Counted from the first letter of the stretch, positions 23,432 to 31,233 are shown. The stretch: DNA of 36,988 nt from JAHELQ01 sp965603365 (GCA_965603365.1 CBFDCR010000050.1:1-36988), one strand, 5' to 3'. Notes: generated by a model not told the origin, from the sequence alone. A program made the numbers and translations.

Positions 23432-23518
23432 GTATATCGATTGTTGTATGATCAACAAGTGCAGTCACTAATCGACGTCATTTGAAACTAAAAAGACTAA
23501 AATATGGAGGAAAAAAAG

Positions 23519-23698
23519 ATGAAAAAACAGAGATTCGAGACGAAACTCAAACTAAAAAAACTGACCATCGCCCATCTCAATAGGCGGGAGATGCGGGCGG
23601 CTGGCGGAGGCTGCGTATCCACAACTATCCTGCCGCCGTATTGCAAAGATGTGAATCAACAGGTTTCCGACGATACTTATTTACCCGGGAGTGAATAG
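23519..23698 (+). CDS. GG-leader RiPP-like precursor peptide (two core Cys)
   Basis: This 59-residue peptide has a basic leader containing KLKLKKLTIAHLNRREM, then a GGG at 29-31, and a core starting Cys32. The KL-x-L-x-K-x-T-[IV]-A-H-L pattern with a double-Gly matches natural-product precursors of the GG-Bacteroidales/class I lanthipeptide-like type. The core has two Cys (32, 42) and six Ser/Thr, so thioether or disulfide rings are possible. No LanB/LanC or ABC exporter gene is in the window, so any maturation must act from elsewhere. TGGAGGA (23505-23511) supports the ATG at 23519 over that at 23504. It is driven by a sigma-54 promoter and converges on the TPR-kinase gene 37 bp away. Confidence 0.78.
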   Translation: MKKQRFETKLKLKKLTIAHLNRREMRAAGGGCVSTTILPPYCKDVNQQVSDDTYLPGSE

Positions 23699-23734
23699 TA
23701 TTTGATCCAGGATACCCACCCACTGCATGGATTT

Positions 23735-25843
23735 TCAGTTAATATTTAGATCCGGTTTTTCGAGAGCCATTAAAACCTCTGACACCGGGGGGCGTTGAGC
23801 CGGTACCTTTGAGATCATTCCCATGATCAATCGGCTCAACTCGCCCGGCATATCGGGGCGTAATTTTATGGGCGCGTCGGGGATTTCATCGACGATTTTC
23901 TCCACCACCGACGTGATGTTATCGCCATGGAAGGGGAGGTGGCCGGTCAGCGTCTCATAAAAAATAACCCCCAGGGAGTAGACGTCACTGGCGGGAGAGT
24001 AGCGGTTACTCGTTATCTGCTCCGGCGCGGTATAACTGATGGTTCCTACCAGGCCTCCACTATGAGTCAGGCGGGTCTGAAATTTCATCAACGCCACCCC
24101 AAAATCCAGCAATTTCACGAAATCACGGCGGTCCCCTTGCCGGATCAGCATAATATTGGCCGGCTTCAGATCACGGTGCACGATATTTTTGTTGTGTATA
24201 AAGGTGAGGGCATCCGTTATCTGTATCATGATATGGAGACATCCCTCGATGTCTATAATGTCTTCTTCCTTTATTTTTTGAGCCAGGGTCTGGCCCTGAA
24301 GGTACTCCATGGCGATATAGAGCTTCCCCTTGTGCTCACCCCTCTCATATATCCGGACGATGTGGGGATGCTCCAACCTGTCGATAATCATACCTTCGTG
24401 CTTGAATCTGCGGCGGCTGATCTCATCCTCACCCAGTTCTTCCCTGAGGACTTTAACCGCCACCAGGTGGCTTTTATCACTAACCGCGTGGGCCTGATAA
24501 ACGGTTCCCATCCCCCCTGAGCCGATCTTGTTGATGATCCGGTACTGCCAGATATATTTATGCATTTTCCAGAAGGCGAGCAAATATAAATATTTCTTTA
24601 AAACCAGGGCTAAGGTGGTCAATAATAAGAGTAGAATGACAATGGCCGTATTCCGGGTCAATCTCTTGATCTTGTTGTCTTTCCTTAAAATTTCAATTTC
24701 CTTTTGCCGATTTTCCGCGTCAAACCGTATCTCCATCTCGGTGATTTGTTTCAACTTATTTTCATTGAGGATCTCCTCCCTGGTCCGGGAGTATAATTTG
24801 TAATAATCCAGTGCCTTTCTAAAATCACCGGTTTCAGCATACAGCCCGGCGTATTTCTTGTACACCCTCTCCCGCATCTTGCTGTCATTCAGTTCCTCGG
24901 CGGTTTTCAAGGCCCGGTCGTAATAAAGACCGGCATGGGGATAATCCCGCATTTTCAAGTATACATTCCCTTTATAATAGTAGGTGGCGGCCAGTTCGTT
25001 CTTAAAGCCATGCTTTTCTTTGAGTTCCTGACTCCGGGATAGATACTTTAACGCCAGGTCGAATCGCCCTTGGGTCCCATATATATCTCCTATTTTTCCC
25101 ATCGATGCAGTGATGTAGTACTTATTTCCACTTCGTTCTGCCATTGACAGGGTCTCTTTCAGATAATCCAGGGCTTCGTTGTATTTTTTCATCTTCTGAA
25201 GACAGATACCGGTATAATAGAAACAGAGGACAAGCCCCCTGGACCAGTCGGACTCTCTGGCAATAGCCATTGCCTTCCGGTAATACTCCATTGCCCGGGG
25301 AAAATCCTCCAGGTTGTAATAAAAGATCCCAAGATATAGATAAGAAGAATAAAGCAGGTCTCTATTGCCTGACTCTTCCGAGATTTTTAACGCCCTCAAC
25401 AGGTATTCCTGGGCAGTATCGAGATAGTCGATGTTGATATAGAGAAGACCCAGCGAATTCATGGCATCCACGATTCTCAACTTGTCCCCCCTGCTCTCAT
25501 AAATGGCCAGAGCATCCTGGCTGTATTTAAAAGCCTTTTTCAGTTCCCCCGCGGCGCTGTAGGCGTAACTCAGGAGAATCATGGCGTTTGCCCGGGCTTG
25601 ATAATCTTGCGATTGTTGTGATAGCTCCAAAGCCTGTTTGCAGTACCCGATACATTTTTCGGGGGCCTGGTCGTATGTTCTGCCGGCCAATTGCAGCAGT
25701 ATTTCGACCTTCTCCTTTCCCGAGGCCCTTTCCAGTTTCTCTTGAAGCTCCTGTAATCGTTTATCCAGATTGCTTTCCGGGAAGGTGGAACTGGAAACCA
25801 GGATCAACAAAATGACGAGCCATCCAAAACTCATTTTTCTCAT
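23735..25843 (-). CDS. TPR receptor-like Ser/Thr protein kinase
   Basis: This 702-residue protein has a signal or anchor (1-22) and about seven TPR units (about 40-355, likely periplasmic). A charged linker (KQITEMEIRFDAENRQKEIE), a membrane span (about 399-422) and a cytoplasmic Hanks-type kinase domain (435-700) follow. Kinase motifs are complete: Gly loop GSGGMGTVY, Lys464 in VAVK, HRDLKPAN (556-563), DFG (580-582) and APE (606-608), so it should be active. Kinases more often have the sensor at the C-terminus; here the order is reversed and matches the TPR-PAS histidine kinase at 12264-14444. It sits next to the GG-leader peptide and is divergent from the propeller gene, so it may sense or signal exported peptides. 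Targets are unknown. Confidence 0.92.
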   Translation of the reverse strand: MRKMSFGWLVILLILVSSSTFPESNLDKRLQELQEKLERASGKEKVEILLQLAGRTYDQAPEKCIGYCKQALELSQQSQDYQARANAMILLSYAYSAAGELKKAFKYSQDALAIYESRGDKLRIVDAMNSLGLLYINIDYLDTAQEYLLRALKISEESGNRDLLYSSYLYLGIFYYNLEDFPRAMEYYRKAMAIARESDWSRGLVLCFYYTGICLQKMKKYNEALDYLKETLSMAERSGNKYYITASMGKIGDIYGTQGRFDLALKYLSRSQELKEKHGFKNELAATYYYKGNVYLKMRDYPHAGLYYDRALKTAEELNDSKMRERVYKKYAGLYAETGDFRKALDYYKLYSRTREEILNENKLKQITEMEIRFDAENRQKEIEILRKDNKIKRLTRNTAIVILLLLLTTLALVLKKYLYLLAFWKMHKYIWQYRIINKIGSGGMGTVYQAHAVSDKSHLVAVKVLREELGEDEISRRRFKHEGMIIDRLEHPHIVRIYERGEHKGKLYIAMEYLQGQTLAQKIKEEDIIDIEGCLHIMIQITDALTFIHNKNIVHRDLKPANIMLIRQGDRRDFVKLLDFGVALMKFQTRLTHSGGLVGTISYTAPEQITSNRYSPASDVYSLGVIFYETLTGHLPFHGDNITSVVEKIVDEIPDAPIKLRPDMPGELSRLIMGMISKVPAQRPPVSEVLMALEKPDLNIN

Positions 25844-25935
25844 ATAAATATCCTTTCAATCGTTTAATGTTTAACAGTAATATTTTACCACAAAAATAAA
25901 ATTAATAGAAAACACAAATTTTCTCATCCTGTCTT

Positions 25936-25978
25936 CAAAACCAGTTGAAATTTTTGCTCTGGTACGATAAACTACAAT
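25936..25978 (+). promoter_or_regulatory. Promoter block of the propeller gene
   Basis: TTGAAA (25945-25950), 17 bp and TAAACT (25968-25973). The whole 43-bp block matches 28564-28606 at 37 positions, including non-promoter bases, so the two promoters are duplicated or share a regulator. Confidence 0.7.
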
Positions 25979-26008
25979 ACTCATGAAGTGTGAATTGTAA
26001 GGTTTACT

Positions 26009-27016
26009 ATGAAAAAAAAATATTGGCTTTTGTTTTTAATTCTTTTTGGTTTCAGCGGTTCCGCCTTTGCCGGAAAGGTGGCGACCTTTACCGAGTTTGT
26101 CAATCCTTACAGCATCATGATCGATGGGGATCGTCTCCATATCAGCGAAGGGGTGACGGTCTTTATCTATTCCCTGAAGGATTACCTCCTGGTCAAAAAA
26201 TTCGGCAAAGAGGGCGAAGGCCCCGGCGAGGTCCTGCTCAGGCGCAGCGCTGGTAATACGGAAATCTCCGTCTCCGCGGATAAGGATCATCTCATTGTCC
26301 ACACTTCGGGCAAAGTCATGTACTTTACAAAAGACGGGGAGTTCGTGAAAGAAAAACGTACCGAATCCGCCGGTAGATGGCTGGCCCCCCTGGGTGACGG
26401 TTTCGTGGGACGAAAATTTTTTCGGGAACCCGACGCCCTGTACCACGGTATCGTCCTCTGGGATGCCAATCTAAAAAAAGTAAGGGAGATCTACAGGCAT
26501 ATCCACGGTTTGCAAGGCGCCAGGAAAGAATTTAACCCCTTAACGGTGGAACAGGCCGATTTCAGTATTGCCGACGATAAGATCTTTGTTATCGACGGCG
26601 CCCTGACCAGAATACTCGTTTATAACAAAAACGGCGACCCACTTTTCACCATCATCCCCGACTGTGAACCGGTGCCATTCACCGAAGAAGATAAACAAGC
26701 CATGATCAACTCCTACAGGTTCAATCCCCTCTGGGGACGGTTTTATGAAAGAAGAAGGGACTTATTCAAATTTCCGAAATATTACCCGCTCATCCGCTGG
26801 TACTTCCTGGACACCCTGGATAAAAAACTCTATCTCAAAACCCAAAGACTGGAGAAGGAAAAACGGGAATGGCTGGTGTACGATTTTAGCGGGAAATTCA
26901 TAAAAAAACTCTTACTTCCCCAGGGCTTGCTTCGCTTTTACAACGGCAAATATTACCGCTTTGTCGAAAACCAGGATGAAGAAACCTGGGAACTCTACAT
27001 AGAAAAAAGCGAATAG
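26009..27016 (+). CDS. Exported 6-bladed beta-propeller protein
   Basis: This 335-residue protein has a signal peptide (KYWLLFLILFGFSGSAFA, cleaved near residue 22). Repeating strand motifs resemble the 6-bladed propeller family of PF17170/NHL type: PYSIMIDGDRLHIS, FIYSLKDYLLVKKFGKEGEG, HLIVHTSGKVMYFTKDGEF, KIFVIDGALTRILVYNKNGD, WLVYDFSGKFIKKLLLPQG. GKEGEGPGE is characteristic of blade 1-2 in that family. Such proteins are periplasmic or surface-attached and of unknown ligand; in Bacteroides they often neighbour small exported peptides. TAAGG lies six bases before the ATG. The gene is divergent from the TPR-Ser/Thr kinase. Confidence 0.78.
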   Translation: MKKKYWLLFLILFGFSGSAFAGKVATFTEFVNPYSIMIDGDRLHISEGVTVFIYSLKDYLLVKKFGKEGEGPGEVLLRRSAGNTEISVSADKDHLIVHTSGKVMYFTKDGEFVKEKRTESAGRWLAPLGDGFVGRKFFREPDALYHGIVLWDANLKKVREIYRHIHGLQGARKEFNPLTVEQADFSIADDKIFVIDGALTRILVYNKNGDPLFTIIPDCEPVPFTEEDKQAMINSYRFNPLWGRFYERRRDLFKFPKYYPLIRWYFLDTLDKKLYLKTQRLEKEKREWLVYDFSGKFIKKLLLPQGLLRFYNGKYYRFVENQDEETWELYIEKSE

Positions 27017-27035
27017 ACAAAATGTTAGCCCAAAA

Positions 27036-27060
27036 TTTCCCCGGCCCGTCCCCTAATTTT
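27036..27060. repeat. GGCC-TGTCC intergenic repeat, copy 2
   Basis: TTTCCCCGGCCCGTCCCC lies between the convergent propeller and hydrolase genes and overlaps the last codons of the latter. See 19602-19617 and 28511-28528. Confidence 0.5.
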
Positions 27061-28267
27061 CCCTATTCATAAGCACCTGATCATTTTCCCCCGGTGAATG
27101 CTTCATGAATTCCAGTGCTTCCGCACTCCCCTTCAAATAAGCATCCAAAAAAGTACGCGTATATTTGCACATAAGAGAGTAACTGTTATCGATTTCTGCC
27201 TGGCTTAACTCTCCATACTCAGGCTGACGCTTCCTGAACCGAATAAATGCAGAAGAAAAATTGCGGTGCACCATATGATGAAACCGGAAGACATAAGAAG
27301 TACTGTTCTTCAATGTGTCGTAAAAGTCAAATGAAGTATCCGGTTTTTTGGCACCTTGTTTTTTAAATAATTCTTCGGGGATATCCCTGGACAGTAAAAA
27401 AAGGGTGGGTATTTTGATATGAGCCGGTTTATAGTAGATAGACTTTTTGATGATCTTATAACCCAGTGGATAGCAAATCGTACCGTCCAGGCAGACAATA
27501 GCATTGACCCTGTCGTCCCGCATAGCAGTCAACACGTTTGCCAGGCCGCCCCAACTGAGGCCCATCAAAGCGGTTCTTTCGCGGTCCAGATTGGGAAAAC
27601 TGTGCATATATCCCATCAGGAACTCCATGTCCCTGGCCTGTGCTTCCACCCCCATCAAATCCGGGGTCATCCTGCGGGACGTTCTCCCGGTACACGGGCT
27701 GGAGACCACGATGTACCCCCAACTGGCCAGGTACTCAAACAGCAAGGCATTCTCAAATGAGAACGAATTGATGCTGGGACCGTATACCACCAGGGGAAAC
27801 CGGCCCTGCGCCGGTTCGGCATCCCGGAAAGCTGAGGTAAGTACCTCCTGTTCCTTCCGCTTGTCTTCCGGCGTCTTTAACCATTTAAAGAAGCGGGCCA
27901 GGGCTTTCTTTTTCCGTTTCCCGCTTAATTTGCCAAAACCGTTTTCAAAGGACAGTAAATAGATATATTCCTTATAACGCATCGGCTGCGCATCTTTAAC
28001 CTTCTCTCTCTCGACCGGATACCAGATACTGGTTTGGACCGGCCGCGCCTTCTCAGTAATGGGATTCCCATCGATATCCAAACCGGGATTAAAATTGCGG
28101 GAATAATCATAAAGATTAACGGATTTGAAACCCACGGCATATAGCCTGTTTTTTAGATAGGTTCTAAAATTGGACTCCTGCGCCGTTCCCTGGTACGGAA
28201 AGACAAAGAAAACTGCCAATACTTGCACCAAGGTAAGTTTGATAAGGCCGCTTTTTAGCTTTTTCAT
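27053..28267 (-). CDS. Exported alpha/beta hydrolase (PAF-acetylhydrolase/dienelactone hydrolase-like)
   Basis: This 404-residue protein has a signal peptide (MKKLKSGLIKLTLVQVLAVF, then FVFPYQGTA) and an alpha/beta-hydrolase fold. Features are RPVQTSIWYPVERE near the N-terminus, FPLVVYGPSINSF (oxyanion strand), the nucleophile elbow GLSWGG with Ser238, IVCLDGT for the acid region, and HHMVHRNFSS for the catalytic His. The order and the bulky-ester type of N-terminus resemble platelet-activating-factor acetylhydrolase-like enzymes. The ATG at 28267 is preferred to 28360 because AAAGGA lies eight bases upstream and the signal peptide is then N-terminal. It is periplasmic or secreted; the substrate is unknown. 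Confidence 0.75.
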   Translation of the reverse strand: MKKLKSGLIKLTLVQVLAVFFVFPYQGTAQESNFRTYLKNRLYAVGFKSVNLYDYSRNFNPGLDIDGNPITEKARPVQTSIWYPVEREKVKDAQPMRYKEYIYLLSFENGFGKLSGKRKKKALARFFKWLKTPEDKRKEQEVLTSAFRDAEPAQGRFPLVVYGPSINSFSFENALLFEYLASWGYIVVSSPCTGRTSRRMTPDLMGVEAQARDMEFLMGYMHSFPNLDRERTALMGLSWGGLANVLTAMRDDRVNAIVCLDGTICYPLGYKIIKKSIYYKPAHIKIPTLFLLSRDIPEELFKKQGAKKPDTSFDFYDTLKNSTSYVFRFHHMVHRNFSSAFIRFRKRQPEYGELSQAEIDNSYSLMCKYTRTFLDAYLKGSAEALEFMKHSPGENDQVLMNREN

Positions 28268-28510
28268 TTTCGCAATCCTTTTGTCATTTTTCTTCCAGGC
28301 CGGATACTTCTCTTGTAAGATGGAGATGGCCGGGTTTTCCGGGGTAGAAGGAAGTTTCATGGAGTAAATGTCCCACCGGTATCGATGTCGATTCGTATCA
28401 TTTTACCCTGTCCTTTTTTACTTTGTACTTTGAATAGAAAAATATTTTAATCCAAAACCACGGGCAAGTCAAACAATGAATAAAAAAATTTAACGAACCG
28501 GGAAAGGGAT

Positions 28511-28528
28511 TTTTCCGGCCTGTCCCCC
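28511..28528. repeat. GGCC-TGTCC intergenic repeat, copy 3
   Basis: TTTTCCGGCCTGTCCCCC, followed by a pyrimidine-rich run. Third copy of the small intergenic family also at 19602-19617 and 27036-27060. Confidence 0.5.
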
Positions 28529-28563
28529 AATCCCCCTTTCATCCCCTTTCAAATTTTTTTCTA

Positions 28564-28606
28564 CAAAACCGGTTGAAATTTTTTCTATAGTATGATAATC
28601 TACAAT
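28564..28606 (+). promoter_or_regulatory. Promoter block of the dehydrogenase gene
   Basis: TTGAAA (28573-28578), 17 bp and TAATCT (28596-28601), within a 43-bp block matching 25936-25978 at 37 positions. Confidence 0.7.
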
Positions 28607-28783
28607 TTCGAGAATGGAATAGTAAACGGAGAATAGAGGCTAAAAATCGCAATTGAAGCGGGAATCGGGAGATAGGCTGTGGTCAAGTGGGAATGGACAA
28701 ATCAAATCAGCAATGGCAGAAAGGATGAGTTGACAGTGCTTAGACCCTGAAGGCGGGAGCCCACTTTTTGAGAGGGAGAGTGA

Positions 28784-30130
28784 ATGAAAAATGTGTTAAT
28801 ACTGGGAGCAGGCAAAGTAACGAAACCGGCAGTTGATTACTTGACCGTTAGCTGCGGATACAGGGTCACGATGGCGGCGCGGACAGTTTCTAAAGCTGAA
28901 AAGATCATTGCCGAGAATTCCCTGGCCAGGGCAGTGGCCTGGGAAAGCCGGGAAGAAGGAAAACTGGATAAACTGATTGCGGAACACGATATCGTCATCA
29001 ATATGATACCCAAGGCACATCATGTGATGGTGGCGGAAATTTGCTTAAAACATCGTAAGGATATGGTCACCACATCGTATGAGATACCGCCGGTCAAAGA
29101 GTTGGAACGCCGGGCTGTGGAAAGAGGGATTTTAATCTTAAACGAGTTGGGAGAAGATCCGGGGATGGATCATTTTGCCACCCAAATGCTGCTGGATGAT
29201 ATTACAGAAGAAAAAGGTAGAGTTATAGAGGTTAATTCTTACGGAGGCGGGCTACCGTCCTTTAAATATAACAATAATCCAATGGGGTACAAGTTTTCCT
29301 GGGACCCGAAGGGCGTGTTCCTGGCGGCGCAGGTGCCGGCCAAATACTTAGTGAAAGGAAAACCGGTTACTATACCCGGCGATAGATTGTTTGAGAACTT
29401 AAAAATAGTGGATATCGAGGGATTGGGAACCTTTGAATCCTATCCCAATAAAGATGTCACACGCTATGTCAAACCCTTTGGGCTTCCCGGGGATGTTTCT
29501 TTTTACAGGGGGTTGTTGAGGTTTTCCGGTTACGGCAGCAACATGCGCCGGTTCTGGCAATTGGACCTGTTGAATGACGAGGAGATCTTTTATTGGAAAG
29601 GCAAAACCTTCCGTTATTTTGCAGCCTTTCTCATCAATACCAGGCCATCGGAAAAGTTGGAAGACCAGGTGGCGGCCTATCTGAAGGTTGACCGTCGGTC
29701 AGATATCATGATGCGGTTGAAGTGGCTCGGGCTGTTTGAACCAGAGCCGATAAACCGTGAGTACGGCACCAAATTAGATGTGTTCGTGGAATTGCTTTTG
29801 AAGAAATTAAACTATGCCCCCGGGGAGACGGATATGACCATCATCCATGTGGATATCCTGGCGGAGTTTCCCGGGAGTCACAGGGAGCACAGGATCGTGA
29901 CGATGGTATCGGATGGAGAGCCCTATGGTAATTCGGCAATGGCCAAAGCCGTGGGTTTACCTTCGGCCATCACAGTACGGTTAATTTTTGAAGGTAAAAT
30001 AAAAGAGAATGGTGTTCATATGCCGCCGACCCTTCCTTACTTGTATAAACCTGTTATAAAAGAGTTGGCCAAATACGGTTTTGAGTTCGGTAAGCAGGTG
30101 GTAAAGGGTAAGATGAGTGAGGCAATATAA
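28784..30130 (+). CDS. Saccharopine dehydrogenase-like oxidoreductase (LYS9 type)
   Basis: This 448-residue cytoplasmic protein has an N-terminal Rossmann domain (MKNVLILGAGKVTKPAVDYL; AARTVSKAEKII). The family's DIVINMIPKAHHVMVAEICL strand-helix, the NELGEDPGMDHFAT loop and the C-terminal saccharopine-reductase domain (INVNSYGGGLP-like segment, NNPMGYKFSWDPKGV) follow. The fit is to saccharopine dehydrogenase (L-glutamate forming), which acts in lysine breakdown or alpha-aminoadipate metabolism. The partner lysine-ketoglutarate reductase is not adjacent, so the true substrate may be another opine-like imine. GAGAGGGAGAG precedes the ATG. The promoter lies at 28564-28606 with a long leader. 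Confidence 0.85.
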   Translation: MKNVLILGAGKVTKPAVDYLTVSCGYRVTMAARTVSKAEKIIAENSLARAVAWESREEGKLDKLIAEHDIVINMIPKAHHVMVAEICLKHRKDMVTTSYEIPPVKELERRAVERGILILNELGEDPGMDHFATQMLLDDITEEKGRVIEVNSYGGGLPSFKYNNNPMGYKFSWDPKGVFLAAQVPAKYLVKGKPVTIPGDRLFENLKIVDIEGLGTFESYPNKDVTRYVKPFGLPGDVSFYRGLLRFSGYGSNMRRFWQLDLLNDEEIFYWKGKTFRYFAAFLINTRPSEKLEDQVAAYLKVDRRSDIMMRLKWLGLFEPEPINREYGTKLDVFVELLLKKLNYAPGETDMTIIHVDILAEFPGSHREHRIVTMVSDGEPYGNSAMAKAVGLPSAITVRLIFEGKIKENGVHMPPTLPYLYKPVIKELAKYGFEFGKQVVKGKMSEAI

Positions 30131-30310
30131 AAAAATCGTGCCCTTTCGATAAGTGTCCCTTACAATTTCAAAGATTCAGTTTTATTCGCGTTCCCGCAAC
30201 TCTCTTAATCGTTCGCCGACGTCTCTCATCACACATTCTCCTTACAACAGCCATACCACTTTTAAGACCTTTATTACGAAAAATAGTAGGAGTAGGTTCT
30301 TTTAAAGACC

Positions 30311-30430
30311 ATAGATGTTAAAAAAGTAACATGATGGTCGCCTAAAGGACAAAATGGTCTCCATAAGCACGAAAGTGTCCCCAAAGTGGCAAAAAGGTCT
30401 TTAGGGTGGCAATATGGTCTCCCAATTCCC
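30311..30430. repeat. Array of 20-bp repeats, IS21-type end
   Basis: Five to six units with exact 20-bp spacing start at 30331, 30351, 30371, 30391 and 30411, with a weaker one at 30311. Consensus is roughly AAAATGGTCTCC-x-AAAGTGGC. IS21-family elements have multiple short terminal repeats of about this size and flavour at each end. No IstA/IstB gene is present, so this would be a solo end. Confidence 0.6.
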
Positions 30431-30439
30431 CAAATCCCA
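30413..30439. repeat. 27-bp direct repeat, left copy
   Basis: It begins TATGGTCTCCCAATTCCCC and is identical over 27 bp to 31207-31233. The two copies enclose the toxin-antitoxin pair at 30679-31193. The left copy is the last unit of the 20-bp array. Confidence 0.85.
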
Positions 30440-30643
30440 CCAGTTCCTGAGTTCTTGGGCCGGTGCTTTACTTTTTTACTTTGTGCGACCTGATGCCCTT
30501 GTCCAGGCTGACCAGGTCATAATTTAAATGGACTTTAAGACTTCCCCATCCGTGAGCTTGAAGACAAGGAATTACTTCGGATGATGAAAGAGGTTGAAGG
30601 CAAATCAGTCGATCTTATTATTGGAAATTAGGGGTAAAGAGAG

Positions 30644-30672
30644 TTGCGAAAAAGGGTTTTTAATACTATAAT
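30644..30672 (+). promoter_or_regulatory. Promoter of the toxin-antitoxin pair, leaderless
   Basis: TTGCGA (30644-30649), 17 bp and TATAAT (30667-30672). The ATG at 30679 is only six bases after the -10 box, so transcription should begin at or next to the start codon. No ribosome-binding site is present. Confidence 0.65.
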
Positions 30673-30678
30673 TGTGGC

Positions 30679-30900
30679 ATGAGAATTAAAGAGCTGGAGA
30701 AAATATATGAACTCAGTGTGGCTGAGCGAATTCTGCTGGTGGAGGAGATATGGGACAGTATTCTGGAACACCCGGAAACGGTTCCTCTCACCGAAAGCCA
30801 GAAAACGGAATTGGAAAAAAGGCTGAGCGCATACCAGGAAAACCAGGAAGTCGGTACCCCCTGGACTAAGGTCAGACAAAGAATTTTATCGAACCGTTGA
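30679..30900 (+). CDS. Addiction-module antitoxin (PF09720/TIGR02574 type)
   Basis: This 73-residue antitoxin of the putative addiction-module component family pairs with ParE/RelE toxins. The family opening (LEKIYELSVAERILLVEEIW, then DSI) is intact, followed by the PLTESQKTELEKRLSAYQ helix and a short tail (TPWTKVRQRILSNR). It likely binds and inhibits the toxin encoded next, which overlaps it by four bases (TTGA). The transcript appears leaderless. Confidence 0.9.
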   Translation: MRIKELEKIYELSVAERILLVEEIWDSILEHPETVPLTESQKTELEKRLSAYQENQEVGTPWTKVRQRILSNR

Positions 30901-31193
30901 ACTACCAGATCATCATTCGACCGGAAGCTGAAAACGATATAGAGGAGACTTTTTCATGGTATGAAGAACAGAGTATAGGTCTGGGGATGGAATTTATAAG
31001 ATGTATGGACGCGGCGATAGATTTAATCACTAGAACTCCAGAGATATACCAGAAGGTTTACAAAGAGGTAAGGCGGGCTTTAATTCGGCGTTTTCCATAT
31101 GGGCTTTTTTACTTAATTGAGAATGATAAGATCATAATTTTAGCCCTCCTTCATGCCAAAAGAGATCCACAACTCATGAAAGAGCGGTCTTAA
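30897..31193 (+). CDS. ParE/RelE-family toxin
   Basis: This 98-residue toxin of the RelE/ParE superfamily starts with TTG inside the antitoxin stop (TTGA). The core pattern is present: IIRPEAENDIEETFSWYEEQ with SIGLGMEFI, TPEIYQKVYKEVRRALIRRF, then PYGLFYLIENDKIIILALLH ending AKRDPQL. That ending is typical of ParE-like members, which poison gyrase, more than of RelE ribonucleases; the target is not proved by sequence. The module is flanked by identical 27-bp direct repeats, consistent with insertion as a unit. Confidence 0.9.
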   Translation: MNYQIIIRPEAENDIEETFSWYEEQSIGLGMEFIRCMDAAIDLITRTPEIYQKVYKEVRRALIRRFPYGLFYLIENDKIIILALLHAKRDPQLMKERS

Positions 31194-31206
31194 AGAATAT
31201 TTAAGG

Positions 31207-31233
31207 TATGGTCTCCCAATTCCCCAAATCCCA
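31207..31233. repeat. 27-bp direct repeat, right copy
   Basis: Identical to 30413-30439, starting 13 bp after the toxin stop codon. Confidence 0.85.

Larger units (their letters stand above)
28268..28783. other. Intergenic region between hydrolase and dehydrogenase genes
   Basis: About 515 bp without a convincing gene. It holds the start-proximal sequence of the hydrolase, a GGCC-TGTCC repeat (28511-28528), the duplicated promoter block (28564-28606) and a leader of about 175 nt for the dehydrogenase gene. I saw no riboswitch-like motif in the leader but could not fold it. Confidence 0.6.
30131..30678. other. Intergenic region with gene scraps and an IS end
   Basis: About 550 bp. It holds the 20-bp repeat array (30311-30430), the left 27-bp direct repeat (30413-30439), and a short frame at 30541-30630. 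That frame reads ELEDKELLRMMKEVEGKSVD and ends in a stop, so it looks like the tail of a lost gene. The promoter of the next toxin-antitoxin pair is at its right edge. No intact gene is seen. Confidence 0.55.

Noticed and set aside
28608..28783. Riboswitch in the long leader of the dehydrogenase gene
   Set aside because: No motif of a known class (lysine, SAM, glycine) could be recognised by eye.
30190..30240. Minus-strand mini-frame reading MRDVGERLRELRERE
   Set aside because: Only 15 codons. It may be a scrap of a helix-turn-helix or transposase gene, but that cannot be supported.
30311..30430. CRISPR array
   Set aside because: The 20-bp periodicity has no conserved repeat/variable spacer split and no cas genes are near.
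30541..30630. Short frame ending ELEDKELLRMMKEVEGKSVD...
   Set aside because: Looks like the tail of a lost gene, but no start or family could be named, so it is only mentioned in the intergenic entry.
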